Assembly (NCBI GenBank): GCA_012064415.1
Contig: SSNU01000357.1
Coordinates: 1 to 17,284, forward strand
Origin: Gyrodactylus bullatarudis
Lineage: Eukaryota; Platyhelminthes; Monogenea; Gyrodactylidea; Gyrodactylidae
Reading direction: 5' to 3'
DNA: 17,284 bases
Part shown: in pieces, positions 1 through 8,871 of the stretch
How the letters are laid out: each line of letters opens with the position of its first letter
Numbering within the stretch: the stretch's first letter is position 1
Made by a program: the position numbers and the translations under genes
Notes under the pieces: generated by a model
Told to the model about the DNA's origin: nothing
What the model saw: the letters and a program-made list of their open reading frames with translations, nothing else
The model's database searches: none

Positions 1-1158
1 CAAGATTTTGAATTAGATTGTATGCCTCTCTGAGCGATGTTTTTGAATTTTCTAGAATTTTAATCGATGTTTTAAGTGGCCTATAGCAGTTTTGGATGCT
101 AACCAGATCGCGAAATAGATTTTCATCGGCTAAGGCTCGTTTAACTTTTTGCATAATAATTCCATTATCGTTATTATCTTCAAATATTTCTTGAACTTAA
201 GGCAGATTTTCACAGTAGTAATCTACGGCATCTAGCCATGTTCCCCATCTGGTCGGAATGGGGGTTGGAGGGGCATCTATTACTGAGAAAAGTTCCCTTC
301 TTGATCTATTCTTTACTGTAGCCGCTTTTACTGAGGATATTAGTCTATCGACATTTTCCATGGCCTCTTTAATAATCATGGCACAGTTAGGCATCAGGTG
401 TGCAAAGCAAGTGATGTGAAAAAGCTTTAGGTACCTATGTTTAAGTACCTGGGAAGATTTTTTCATATAGCTAGCAGCATCTGAGATTAGAAGTAGAAAT
501 TTATCATCAATTATTTCAAATTTATCATGAACATTTTTAACCGAATCACTGATGAATTGGTAATCAAGTTTTCCATCGATTTCAATCACGTCACAGACGT
601 ACGTTTTGTCTGGTACCTCCAAATTGCCTATGAGTATTGCACAAATCGACAGATTATTTATTTTGCTTTCATCAATTTGAATGAAAACAGGCTTTCCTTG
701 GACCGATTCTTTGATTTTAGAAACTTCCTCTTCAAAAAATTCATTTATGAGTTCTAGCAGTTGCACTACAACAATAACTGTAACCTAATTCTTCAAACAT
801 TTCTTGAATAGCTGGATGGTCCAATTTGTTAAGGGGTATTCCAGCTTTCAGAAATCCTCGAGCAATAATTTTATCCTTCACGATCTTCTTTCCAGAATTT
901 AACACCTTTTGATTATGCGAACGAGAAATCGCTTCTTCATGTTTTTTAGTTTTCATGTGCTTCATTATGCAGTCCTTTAAATGTAGCAGGGCAAATTGTA
1001 CATAGAATAAATTCTTTTTGTAAGGTATCTAATTTGAAAGTATCGTCCTTAGCAATGAATTTAATGATATTTCTTGGAATAGACATCTCTAATGCATTGA
1101 GACGAACTAAATAATCCTGATATAATATGGGAGTCATAACTTTAATATCATTGGACAA
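1..1158 (-). pseudogene. hAT-type transposase with BED-like finger (CGGBP1-like), broken, cut by window edge
   Basis: The reading frame runs right to left in three pieces in three different frames. The first piece (1158-946) begins MSNDIKVMTP and contains CTIC. The second (965-741) has KHMKTKKHEE, supplying the H-x5-H half of a BED-like zinc finger, followed by RGFLKAGIPLNKLDHP. The third (766-197) has FIQIDESK, LLISDAASYMKKS, HITCFAHLM and PTRWGTWLDAVDYYCENLP. These motifs match the hAT-like group related to the CGG-repeat-binding protein CGGBP1: a catalytic Asp region, the C-x2-H-type FAHLM segment and the RWGTWL block. A TAA at 197-199 follows CENLP, yet the same frame continues with VQEIFEDNNDNG to the window edge, so this stop is premature. 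At least two frameshifts (near 960-990 and 760-780) and one stop make it a decayed copy. The C-terminal dimerisation region lies outside the window. Confidence 0.8.
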
Positions 1159-1894
1159 AATTTAGACGAGACAAGGTTTATCTCGAGAATAAAATAAAAA
1201 GGCCTGTTTTTGTATCCATGTGATTTTTTTCCTTAGTTGATAATTTTTTTTTGAGAAACAATAGAGATAAAAATAGCAAAATTATCTCGGAAACTAAAAT
1301 AACCACGATGGTATAGTTAGTACCATTTTAATCAGGTTTTTTTGCTTGTTATCATATCAAAATTAGCAAAAATAGCATTTTGACCGCCCTAGTGATAAGA
1401 CAGAACGTTTGAAACAAAGGAATATACACTGACTCTCTTCCGAAGTATTTTCATGCAGGTAAATAAAGAAAATTTGATGTATTCTAGGTTTGTTCTGATA
1501 AGCAACTTATTCTAGTTGAGCTATTCCAGGGTTTTTACACGTAAAAAAGACATACTCGAATCTGATTGGCTCTAGCATTCAGCCTCCCAAAACGCAAAAT
1601 TTGCGCTGACTCTCTTTCGAAGTGTTACCGTTTATTTAAATGAATCAAGTATTTGAGCCTCCTAAAAGAAATAGAGAAAACAAGGTTTATTTACCTGTAG
1701 ACATCATGACTTTTGATGTTTTCATAAGAAATGATGTGACTAAATGATCTAGGCTACAAAGTTTGTGGTTTCAATAGATAGCAAAACCATATCGCCAGAT
1801 GAATCTGTTTGAAGATGTTGGTGAATTATTGAAGGAAGTACAACAGTCCGAAGTAGTAGCTATAAATGTATCTACAAATTTCTGACACGAATCC
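1159..1894. other. Non-coding AT-rich stretch
   Basis: No supported gene. It holds an inverted CCAAT box (TCTGATTGGCT, 1561-1571) upstream of the minus-strand hAT remnant, and a small odd palindrome CGCAAAATTTGCG at about 1593-1605. It also holds two near-identical 18-mers, CTGACTCTCTTCCGAAGT (1429-1446) and CTGACTCTCTTTCGAAGT (1606-1623), in direct orientation 177 nt apart. Confidence 0.6.
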
Positions 1895-2241
1895 AATTCC
1901 TGGATTCCAACTGTCAATAAGTTATCCTTCTCCTCTCTAACCCTCTAAAAAGATTTGTGGAGTATGTAACTACTATAAAGTAGACACGAATGCTCAATTT
2001 AGGATCTTAATCTTGATTTTGGAGATTTTAGGCTCATTTGAAAGAGCATTTTTTTCTGATCTAATTTGTTGTCGGTTATGAAAGTGTATTCCGACAGGAA
2101 CTTGATGAAATTTGCTTGTAAAACATCCTAAGCTAGGAGAATAACTTCCATCTTAATATTTTTGATAAATTTTCTTTAGGGTGGGGTATCACAAAGTTTC
2201 AAACACACAGGACCCCATCATTTTTATTTTCATTCCTATCT
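1895..2241 (+). repeat. Left arm of long inverted repeat
   Basis: This arm includes the landmark blocks TAACTACTATAAAGTAGACA, AAAGAGCATTTTTTTCTGAT and GGACCCCATCATTTTTATTT. All three reappear reverse-complemented in 2384-2617. It is also about 85-90% similar by eye to the reverse complement of 16510-16853. Confidence 0.85.
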
Positions 2242-2383
2242 TAGCTTTTAATGAACTTGGGTGGGTTTCCATTGATTTTCAATGGTACTGCAATAGTATT
2301 GTGCATTTGTATACCTCAAAATCAAATGGGGAGGAATGCAATTCTGTATCAATGTGATGTCGGATAAAAATTACATCTTGAAA

Positions 2384-2617
2384 ATAGGAATGAAAATAAA
2401 AATGATGGGGTCCTGTGTCGAAATACACTTTCATAACCCACAACAAATTAGATCAGAAAAAAATGCTCTTTCAAATGAGCCTAAAATCTCCAAAATCAAG
2501 ATTAAGATCCTAAATTGAGCATTCGTGTCTACTTTATAGTAGTTACATACTCCACAAATCTTTTTAGAGGGTTAGAGAGGAGAAGGATAACTTATTGACA
2601 GTTGGAATCCAGGAATT
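2384..2617 (-). repeat. Right arm of long inverted repeat, with internal deletion
   Basis: Reverse complement of the left arm. The block from GTTTGAAAC to the second TCCTGT is missing: the sequence GGGGTCCTGTGT runs straight into CGAAATACAC. The copy at 16550-16680 keeps the block between two TCCTGT hexamers (16556 and 16669), so the loss fits slippage or deletion between short direct repeats. Confidence 0.8.
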
Positions 2618-2639
2618 TAGGACGAAACTCATGGATTTT

Positions 2640-4375
2640 TTGAACCATTTCTGCTAGTTCGTCACTTGATTTCTCTTCAATATACGAAATTATAGCTGCA
2701 TAATCACTGAGATCCAATGTTTTTGTTAAGAGTGCTTTCCTTTAGCTTTAATTCGTGCAACATTCTTAATGAGTCTATGAAGAGGCTCTTCTATTTTTGA
2801 AGAAGAGTCTAATATTTCTTCGATGCTTTTGTAAGTCAAAAAATCTATATTTTTGTGAATGAAGTCCGATTTCTTTCAAAATATTCTTCTGATGGCTTCA
2901 ATTCTGGAAGGGAATAGTGCCTGACTCCACCTTCTCTTGTACTTGCAACGATATCTGCTGCTCTTTGCCTAACATGACTTCTAGAGTCAGCAGCCATTGT
3001 AACGAGGACAACTTCTGGGTGTGCCAAGTAGGCATTGGCTTGAATTGTCTTGGTTGCTTCAAATTTGACAGGTCCATTTGGCAAGGCGTTGATATTCATC
3101 CAGAGTTAGTGGAAGACTTAAGCAGCATTGGAGATTGAATTGTTTACCCTAGCATTGAACCAATTGCAAACATAAACCTAGAGTGTAAACTGCACAACTT
3201 TCTTCAAGTTAGCATCCGGATTAACAGTCGAAATATAGTATCGTAGCAACCTTGATGCTGTAGTCAACCATCGGGCATTGTGCATTTTTCCAGGATTATT
3301 TCCTCTAACGAAGTTGCATATCCATGATAGGGAAATTTTGGCATTTCACTGGGCTGAATCGGAGATTGATCGGAGTCGATTTATAGACTTTCACCAGATT
3401 GGAGCCGATTGGACTACTGGAACCTGTGGTGCATATAGATCTTCCATCGATTTTGAACAAACAATTTTTGAATACCAATTCGATGAGATGAGCGATGCCT
3501 AAGAAGAAATATTTTAATGACAACAATTTAATCGAATGGGGTTTAACTAACAAACACTGTGAATCAAGTTTTAATTCAGGTATTGAGATAGAAATTCATG
3601 CCACCTTGGTTCCCAGTGTTGACATTTGTTCCGTCTGTCATGGTACCTTTGTTCAATAACTATCTTCAATAAATCAGCAATGTGCTGTGCTTTGCAGACT
3701 CCATTTCCAGGGTGGCCAAATACTTTTTCCCTGGCTGACTATTGACTGAAAGGAATTCTCTCTTGACTTCTTCACCCTAGTAGACCTTCCGTTTGTTCTT
3801 CCATCGAAATGGATGACCTCGATTTAATTTGGTTTATCGGCCTCATATTGATCCAATCTACGGTTGTTTGTCCTTATGAGCTTGGCTGCTGTTAAAACGT
3901 TGTCTTATCTCATCGTTCCTTGACATATTAAGGCCATTTTAAATGCGGCTGTTCCAACTGGTGAAATCTTGCATCGTTCAAGGAATTCAGCGTACAAATC
4001 AACATCAATGGTATTATATGATGAGTACCGGGATCTTTAGGGTGTGGGCGGACTTTCATCACTTTCATGAGGAGTGTATGAGGGACTGACGGGCTTAACA
4101 TCTTCTGGCTGCATTTGATGGGTCTCTTGAAGAGTTGAAAACTGGACTTGGGGTGACTATTGGATTGAAAGAATCGTCAACATTGATTTTGAACGAGATG
4201 GATAAAGATAAATATTTTCTTGTATAAAGGCGTGATGCATTTTGATCCTTAAGGAAATTGAAGGCCTTTTCTGGAAGCTGGATTTTGCAGTTGCACCTAT
4301 TGAGCGTCAGGTAACAACCACAAGAAGACATAGGAAACAACTGCGAGAACAATTCGTCAAAAGGAAGTGCAAACC
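2640..4375 (-). pseudogene. Decayed gene of an uncharacterised multi-copy animal family (TDGTNVNTG / RWLTTA motifs)
   Basis: Read from right to left, scattered frames give an ordered series of conserved-looking blocks. FDELFSQLFPMSSCGCY and CNCKIQLPEKAFNFLKDQ fall at about 4375-4230, YNTIDVDLYAEFLERCKISP at about 4015-3960, and NNRRLDQYE at about 3860. TDGTNVNTGNQGG falls at about 3640-3600, SSSPIGSNLVKV at about 3420, PGKMHNARWLTTASRLLRYY at about 3295-3235, and AYLAHPEVVLVTMAADSRSH with VRQRAADIV at about 3040-2950. I recall the same order of motifs (a Cys-rich start, then D-G-T-N-x-N-T-G, then R-W-L-T-T-A, then AHPE..L..M..D.R.H) from an uncharacterised protein family repeated in several invertebrate genomes. 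I cannot name it or give a function. Several stops and frameshifts (for example after VVQFTL, and near 2845) show decay. The tail at about 2870-2640 continues in two more frames as a helix-rich stretch (SIEEILDSS, DLSDYAAIISYIEE). The MITE at 1895-2617 abuts its 3' end. Confidence 0.65.
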
Positions 4376-4733
4376 AGGAGAAGCTAACTGAAGTTAGTAA
4401 TCAAATCAAGTCTCAGCCCGTAATTAATGCTAGTACAGAGAAACCAAACCTCCCTCCCAACAACACAAGTAATAAGAAGTTTTTCTTCTTATAGAAGCAT
4501 AAAAATAATACCATCAGATACAGAATCTAAAACTGTTTCACCTCCGTAAATCTCAGCCAGAAATATAATTCTGGCTAAAACTAGACAAGTTTAAAGTTCA
4601 CATGATTTCATTTTTAGTTTTCAAATGAATTTGGGAAAAAATCATTCAGAATTTAGTTACAGACCCCCGTTTATTTTCACAACGATGACGTAATGCAAAC
4701 ACATCTTGTAGGGATTAGAATCCAATTAGAATC
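4376..4733. other. Non-coding spacer with two small hairpins
   Basis: The spacer contains ATAAGAAG-TTTTT-CTTCTTAT (about 4471-4491, 8-bp stem) and AGCCAGAA-ATATAA-TTCTGGCT (4555-4576, 8-bp stem). I see no gene. The part at 4677-4733 is the continuation, beyond its stop, of the minus-strand zinc-ligand pseudogene. Confidence 0.5.
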
Positions 4734-5406
4734 TTAGTAATCAACTCCGATAGTTTTCATAAGTAGGGGAATATTCGAGCAATAAGCCACATCGTCTGAT
4801 AACGAATATAAATTCCTGTAAAATTTATCCCGTTTTAGAACCAAACTATGCTTCACATCATCCTCTAAACATTGGCTATCGTTCAAAAGTCGGCCGATTC
4901 TGTAAGCATTTTTCTTTGGTATTCCCAATAAAATTGCATCAAAAACAACTTTGTTAAGAGATTTCTCTCCAGATGAAAAACTTGTATCGTCTTCTGATTC
5001 TTCATTCAATGAATCTTCTGATTCTTCGCAATGAGTTAATTTTGAAACAATATGCACAAGTAATCGCTGATGATAATTCAGGATATTTATGTTTTGAAGG
5101 AACTAATACAGGAGATAAAATAGTTTTGTAACAGTAACAGTCCTCGTGATTAGCTGGTAAAATCCATGTCATAATATTAAGTTTCCAAACTTTTTTGGTA
5201 TAATTCAATTTAAGATCACAGCTCATACAGATTTTCGAAGGTGCGAAAATTTTTCCATGGTCAATAAGAGGTAATCCAAATGTAGAAAGATAACAATCAA
5301 TTATCTGCTGAGTGATCGGGCGTAGCTGCTTATCCATGAAATATAATCCACATATATAACAGAGGTTATCCTTATTGTTAATACATGTGAATAATCTTGA
5401 AGTCAT
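4734..5406 (-). pseudogene. Uncharacterised multi-copy family protein with CxxC zinc-ligand N-terminus, one frameshift
   Basis: The first frame (5406-5002) starts MTSRLFTCINN. Likely zinc ligands are C16/C19 (CYIC), C60/C63 (CMSC) and the block WILPANHEDCYC (H87, C90, C92). A one-base shift near 5060 moves the protein into the frame 5057-4734, which has an acidic serine-rich linker (EESEDSLNEESEDD), then FDAILLGIPKKNAYRIGRLL and YCSNIPLLMKTIGVDY. The order of CYIC, APxxxCxxC, a W-x2-P-x2-H-x2-DCY block, an acidic linker, LGxPKKxA and YCxxIPxLMxxxG matches an uncharacterised family that I recall as multi-copy in arthropods and cnidarians. In that family the sequence continues with W-R-L-F-x-D-like residues. 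Here a TAA (4734-4736) precedes an in-frame DSNWILIP, so the stop is probably premature. Function unknown. A paralogous fragment is at 10402. Confidence 0.7.
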
Positions 5407-5652
5407 GTTAGAAAAATGCAGTCAATCACCAAGAGAGTTTAAGGAATAGTGGAATCAAAAATCAGACGTAGAGTTGAAAGAATAGTGGAATGCAATGGTC
5501 TATTCGAAGGTATATAACGTAAATTCATACCCTCACACACATCCATGTATTTCACTCACAGTCTCAACATTGAAATATAGGAAGGGTAATTAATTCGTAT
5601 GAAAAGTAACGAGTAATTAGCAAGAAAGGGTCTAATTTAACTGGATCTTTTT
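5407..5652. other. Upstream region of the zinc-ligand pseudogene
   Basis: No gene. A short direct repeat (GAATAGTGGAAT, about 5445 and 5481) flanks AAATCAGACGTAGAGTTGAAA (about 5458-5478). That sequence resembles the CCAATCAGAAxTAGxGTTGAA motif seen upstream of other units in the window. GTCAATCACC at about 5421 resembles a second CCAAT-like site. Confidence 0.35.
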
Positions 5653-6195
5653 TTAAAATACCCCCGGTCTGATCATTTTTTTTTCAAAACTTTCCCCAGC
5701 AACGGAGATTTTGGTGAAATCAATAATGTACAGGAATTCTTCTGGAATTGGAATTACAATCTTTTCTTCTTCCTTGATCTTGATCCTATTTCGTTTAATG
5801 AATTTGTCAATAAATGATCTTGAAAATTTAAATTCTTCTAATCCATATCGAGAAGCAATCAATCTGACTTCATTCTTTACCTCTGATTTCGTCAATAGGT
5901 TTTCCATACAAATCAACTTTAGTTTATTCTCAATGATAAAAAACTTGGAACCTTTTTCATTGCAAAATTTGACATGAGTTGCAGGATCGGATTTAAGCTT
6001 ATAGAAGTATCATCTTGACAATCCGTATTTAGAATGAACTGTATTAAAATCCGTGCCATTTGAAATAAGAGTTATGATCTCTTCACGCTGTTTGCATGTG
6101 TAAAACTTAGTGGGCGACGACATTTTAATTTCGTTGAAGTTTGCCGTCAATTTATTAAAAATACGTGAAAACCGCTCCTTAGAATATACAGCCAA
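5653..6195 (-). pseudogene. pogo/Tigger-like DNA-binding region (psq HTH + CENP-B/Tc5 HTH), one in-frame stop, no catalytic domain
   Basis: A single frame runs from 6195 to 5653, broken only by TGA at 6010-6012 (GLSR-stop-YFYKLKSD, where a Trp codon TGG would fit). The open frame starts MAVYSKERF, but the better start is the internal Met at 6121-6123 (MSSPTKFYTCKQREE), because the earlier part overlaps the CCAAT-box region. REEIITLISNGTDFNTVHSKYGLSR looks like a psq-type helix-turn-helix. KNEVRLIASRYGLEEFKFSR followed by SFIDKFIKRNRIKIK fits the second (Tc5/CENP-B) helix-turn-helix. It then ends PEEFLYIIDFTKISVAGES...RPGVF with no DDE residues, so it is either truncated or a DNA-binding-only derivative. 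It faces away from the plus-strand element that begins near 6300. Confidence 0.65.
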
Positions 6196-6273
6196 TCACA
6201 TTCTAGCGAGGTTAATCTATTTTTGCACACATTAGGACACGGAAAAAACAACCAATCAGAATAGAGTTTGATT
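6191..6273. promoter_or_regulatory. CCAAT boxes between divergent pogo-like units
   Basis: GCCAATCACA (6191-6200) and ACCAATCAGAATAGAGTTTGA (6251-6271) lie between the minus-strand gene ending at 6195 and the plus-strand element. A TATA-like GTATAAATTATATATG follows at about 6286-6302. The arrangement would suit a divergent promoter, but this is inferred from motifs only. Confidence 0.4.
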
Positions 6274-6684
6274 AAACGTGTGAATGTATAAATTATATAT
6301 GCGGTGCAGTAACGAACGAACAATGCGTCAGAGAATTACCATAGTATCTAAAGTCCAAATCCTTATTACAGTCAAGACTTCAGTCCTCATTTAATCAGCA
6401 ATTTCTGGTCCATCAACCTCCGTCTTAAGAAGACTACAATTAAATGTGTTGATCGATTGGCAGAAAGAAATCACAACTGCACGTCCAATCTGCAGAGTTC
6501 TCAGTTGTCGCAGCGTATCGTGGAAGAAGTATTGTACCTTAGACGAAAATGTATTCCTGACAGCCTGTAGAGAATGAGAAAAATCGCACAAAAACTAGCC
6601 GCGCAGATCAACCTTGTCGGTTTTCAATGTTCATATACTTATTGCAGACTAGTAATCAAGCGAGCAAACATGAAGTTTAAGAAA

Positions 6685-6714
6685 GTAAGGCTTGAATAAA
6701 TTTAATTTTTGTAG
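6685..6714 (+). other. Candidate very short (30 nt) intron
   Basis: The sequence starts GTAAGG and ends TTTTTGTAG. The bases before it close a codon (MKFKK) and the bases after it resume in frame (LCGTQILDF), linking the DNA-binding and core regions. Read through, it contains in-frame stops. Thirty nucleotides is unusually short for an animal intron, so a decayed or spurious site is possible. Confidence 0.35.
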
Positions 6715-7025
6715 CTCTGTGGTACCCAAATCCTAGATTTTACTCAGATCAATGAGTTTAATGAAAATCTCCCGAACATTCTATTTTTCTATTCAGAAGA
6801 AAATAGATTCAACATGGATAAGGTCCCCTGGGTTCTTAGAGAATCTGTTGAGAAGTCTTCAAGCCATATTTGAGTTTTATTTTAATTTTTTAAGGCAACA
6901 CTGAAAAATCTGTTAAGCAAAACAGAACGAGGGACACTGCTGTCTTAATAGTAAATGATTTTGGGGGAGAAGAACAAACTGATGATCATTGGCAAAAGTC
7001 GTAATCCAAGATGGCTGCCAACAGG

Positions 7026-7079
7026 GTAAGTCGAATTAAAAATCATTTCACTGGCAGTTTTTATTAATTTTCTTTCAAG
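7026..7079 (+). other. Candidate 54-nt intron in the Tigger-like transposase
   Basis: It begins GTAAGT and ends TTTCTTTCAAG after a pyrimidine-rich run, between the LxxIGKSxNP block and LTYCNEALENAWM. Joining the flanks leaves a one-base frame mismatch, which may be later damage. Confidence 0.45.
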
Positions 7080-7689
7080 ACCTAACTTACTGTAACGAGG
7101 CTTTAGAAAATGCATGGATGACAACCAGCATAATGAGGAAAATTCTATTCAACTTGCACAATACATTAATCAACGAGAATAGACAAGCAATTCTTTTTAT
7201 GGATGGTGCCTCTTTCCATAGAACAGTAGTCAGAGATTTCACGGATGATTATCCTAACTTGAGCTTCTGTTTTTTTCCAGCCAATTCTACTCCGGTGACA
7301 ACCAATTGATGTTGGCATTGGCAGATCATGGAAAGCAGGTTATCGGAGGCGGCTTGAAGAAGAACGCTTTCGAATTATTGATGTCGTAAAAAAGCTGTTA
7401 ACCCTTTCGATACCAGAGGTCATATATATTTTTAAAGTTATTTTGTATAGTTATCTACAGAGCTTATTAGTAAAAATAGCATATTCTATTATCTCCTGTT
7501 ATTCTTTCAACTGATAATAGCATCAATCTTCGGCAATTATCATCGAAAACCCCTAATTTTCTTAAGTATATATGATTAAAAATTAAATTAGAAATGCAAT
7601 TAATTTAGCTGCTAATTACTCTCTTACAAAGGATCATAAAAAAATTTGGTTTTCATTCCCGTATATAATTTATCTCCATCAACCCAATG

Positions 7690-7743
7690 ACCCTTCAACT
7701 CTGATTCTATTGGCTAATTGAATCTCGTTATTCAGTATTTAAG
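7690..7743 (+). promoter_or_regulatory. CCAAT and TATA-like sequence before the piggyBac gene
   Basis: CCCTTCAACTCTGATTCTATTGGCT (reverse complement AGCCAATAGAATCAGAGTTGAAGGG) precedes a TATTTAAG at about 7736-7743, directly before ATG 7744. The motif belongs to the CCAAT...CAGA...GTTGAA group found elsewhere in the window. Confidence 0.4.
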
Positions 7744-8730
7744 ATGAGGTCAATAATGACCGATCGGTTATCTAAGTCATGGAAGAGCTCAACGTCCGTT
7801 ATACAAGATCCGGTAAAACTTATTCCCTTGTCTTCATACCTGAGAGAGACAATTCAGCTGGTGAAGGCGAAGATAATGATGTATTCCGAGAACAATAGTG
7901 ATTCAGATGATGAAAGTATAGTAGATCTTGAGGATCTTGCACCTTCTCATCTTCGAGATACAAGAAATCATCCAAAAGTTCCGACTGATTTTATTCCTTT
8001 ACCGAAGAATAGTGGTGCGCGAACAAATCTGGAGTATTTTTCTTTATTCTTCGATGATAGAATGATATCAATGCTGGTATATCAATCAAACATTTTCGCT
8101 ACTCAGAATAACAGAGTCCTTGGAACCAATATAAACGAGGTCCGAAAATTTCTTGGAATGCTGCTCAAGATGAGTGTGATACAATTACCTCGAGTCCAAA
8201 AGTAATGGTCCAAAGAGACAAAAGTAGAATGCTGATGAGTCGCAATCGATTCACCGATTTGAAAAGATCTTCATTTTGCTGACAACTCATTGACAGACAC
8301 ATCGGATCGAATTTACAAAATTTATAATCTAGTAGAAATTTTTCGCAAAACTGTCTACGAAATGGAGAAGATGATTACTTTTGAGGTACATAGCAGTTTT
8401 TCATTGGGTTCGTATGTAAATGCATGGATCCTCTACAAGAGAGAAACTTCGGAGAATCCCAAGCAAGACCTTCAGTTTCTTGTTCGACTCCCTGACGAGC
8501 TAGTCGAAGAGTCCCGTCTGACTTCAAGAAAGAGATCATTCAACATGTCAGGGATTTTAGATCAGTCTTCTGAGCCAGAAAGAAAAACAGTCAGAATAGA
8601 TTCCAGCTCGCTGAATCTTTCAATCAATTTAGAAAATCAAAACTTACACTTTCGCCTCAGCCAAAGATAGAAGAAAATTTACATTGTGCCCAAAGAAAAC
8701 GTTTGATATGTGCACTGAATGTAAATTCTT
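7744..8730 (+). pseudogene. piggyBac transposase (PGBD-like) with catalytic core deleted
   Basis: The first frame (7744-8205) starts MRSIMTDRLSK and has an acidic N-terminus (SDSDDESIVDLEDL). NLEYFSLFFDDRMISMLVYQ then NIFATQNNRVLG and EVRKFLGMLLKMSVIQLPRV follow, which is the start of the DDE_Tnp_1_7 domain. After a stop the sequence continues SRNRFTDLKR, then HFADNSLTDTSDRIYKIYNL (frame 8290-8670). It then jumps from KMITFEV straight to GSYVNAWILYKRE and LQFLVRLPDELVEESR, which belong to the family's C-terminal end. The region holding the catalytic Asp triad is missing, about 900 bp by family size. A Cys-rich tail survives near 8687-8722 (CPKKTFDMCTEC). The ATG follows TATTTAAG and an inverted CCAAT box, so transcription could once have started here. 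It cannot make an active transposase. Confidence 0.8.
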
Positions 8731-8871
8731 TGTATATCGAATGGTGAAAATTTTTATATAATATATCATAGAAAATAAAGTTATAATATTATCTACTTGT
8801 AAGCGACTTGTTTTTCTAAAAGTTACACAATAAAACAAAAGGTCATATATGACTGATCCGAGATCACCCAT

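Larger units (their letters stand above)
1895..2617. mobile_element. Foldback/MITE-like element with long terminal inverted repeats, deletion derivative of a Tc1/mariner-like element
   Basis: The outer 21 bases AATTCCTGGATTCCAACTG... at 1895 recur in inverted orientation ending at 2617, and inverted identity continues inward with few mismatches. The left arm (1895 to about 2241) pairs with the right arm (about 2384-2617), and the right arm lacks about 110 nt present in the left. The same sequence occurs a third time at about 16450-16853, where it lies beside an N-terminal transposase fragment. The segment at 2336-2380 begins MQFCINVMSDK, the same 11 residues as at 16482-16450 on the minus strand, and then jumps directly into the opposite arm. 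The simplest reading is an element that lost nearly all of its transposase. No TA duplication is obvious. GAATCCA occurs at both edges (1889-1895 and 2605-2611), but this may be chance. Confidence 0.85.
6420..7401 (+). pseudogene. pogo/Tigger-like transposase, 5' part (HTH and DDD core), decayed
   Basis: The Tc5/CENP-B-type helix-turn-helix is recognisable as RIVEEVLYLRRKCIP, then a TAG at 6568, then MRKIAQKLAAQINLVGFQ and VIKRANMKFKK (to 6684). After a possible intron the core starts LCGTQILDFTQINEFNENLP. The first catalytic Asp is in RFNMDKVPW (codon 6817-6819). LMIIGKSRNPRWLPTG (about 6980-7025) is the hallmark Tigger LxxIGKSxNPRxx block. AWMTTSIMRKIL leads to AILFMDGASFH, with the second Asp at 7202-7204. 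The third is in PIDVGIGRSWKAGYRRRL (Asp codon 7308-7310), about 34 residues later and in a shifted frame. The element integrates DNA by cut-and-paste in this family, but stops and frameshifts make this copy dead. The remaining C-terminus seems to lie at 8872-9225. Confidence 0.75.
7402..8870 (+). mobile_element. Internally deleted piggyBac element, apparently inserted into the Tigger-like transposase
   Basis: The left end reads TTAA (7398-7401) followed by CCCTTTCGATACCAGAGGTCATATAT, a typical piggyBac start. A matching GTCATATATGAC palindrome lies near the right end (8842-8853). Both copies are separated from the proposed border by 17 bases. The terminal bases of the right end do not match well, and the expected second TTAA is degenerate (ATAAG at about 8870-8874). 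The element carries an N- and C-terminal piggyBac transposase remnant. Its flanks hold the two halves of a pogo/Tigger transposase. A polyadenylation signal AATAAA is at 8774-8779. Confidence 0.65.

Noticed and set aside
527..757. Plus-strand frame opposite the hAT transposase
   Set aside because: It lies antisense to a strongly supported transposase frame and has no recognisable motif.
1700..1894. Continuation of the TDGTNVNTG gene to the left of the foldback element (frame with SCQKFVDTFIATTS)
   Set aside because: The similarity to the family C-terminus is too weak, and the frame soon stops.
2917..3553. Overlapping plus- and minus-strand frames in the TDGTNVNTG gene region (for example 2917-3138 and 3278-3502 on plus)
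   Set aside because: Plus-strand frames lack motifs, while minus-strand frames give the ordered family blocks, so the plus frames are taken as shadows.
8644..8871. Minus-strand frame with MGDLGSVIYDLLFYC
   Set aside because: Antisense to the piggyBac C-terminal tail, the 3' untranslated part and the element end; no motif.
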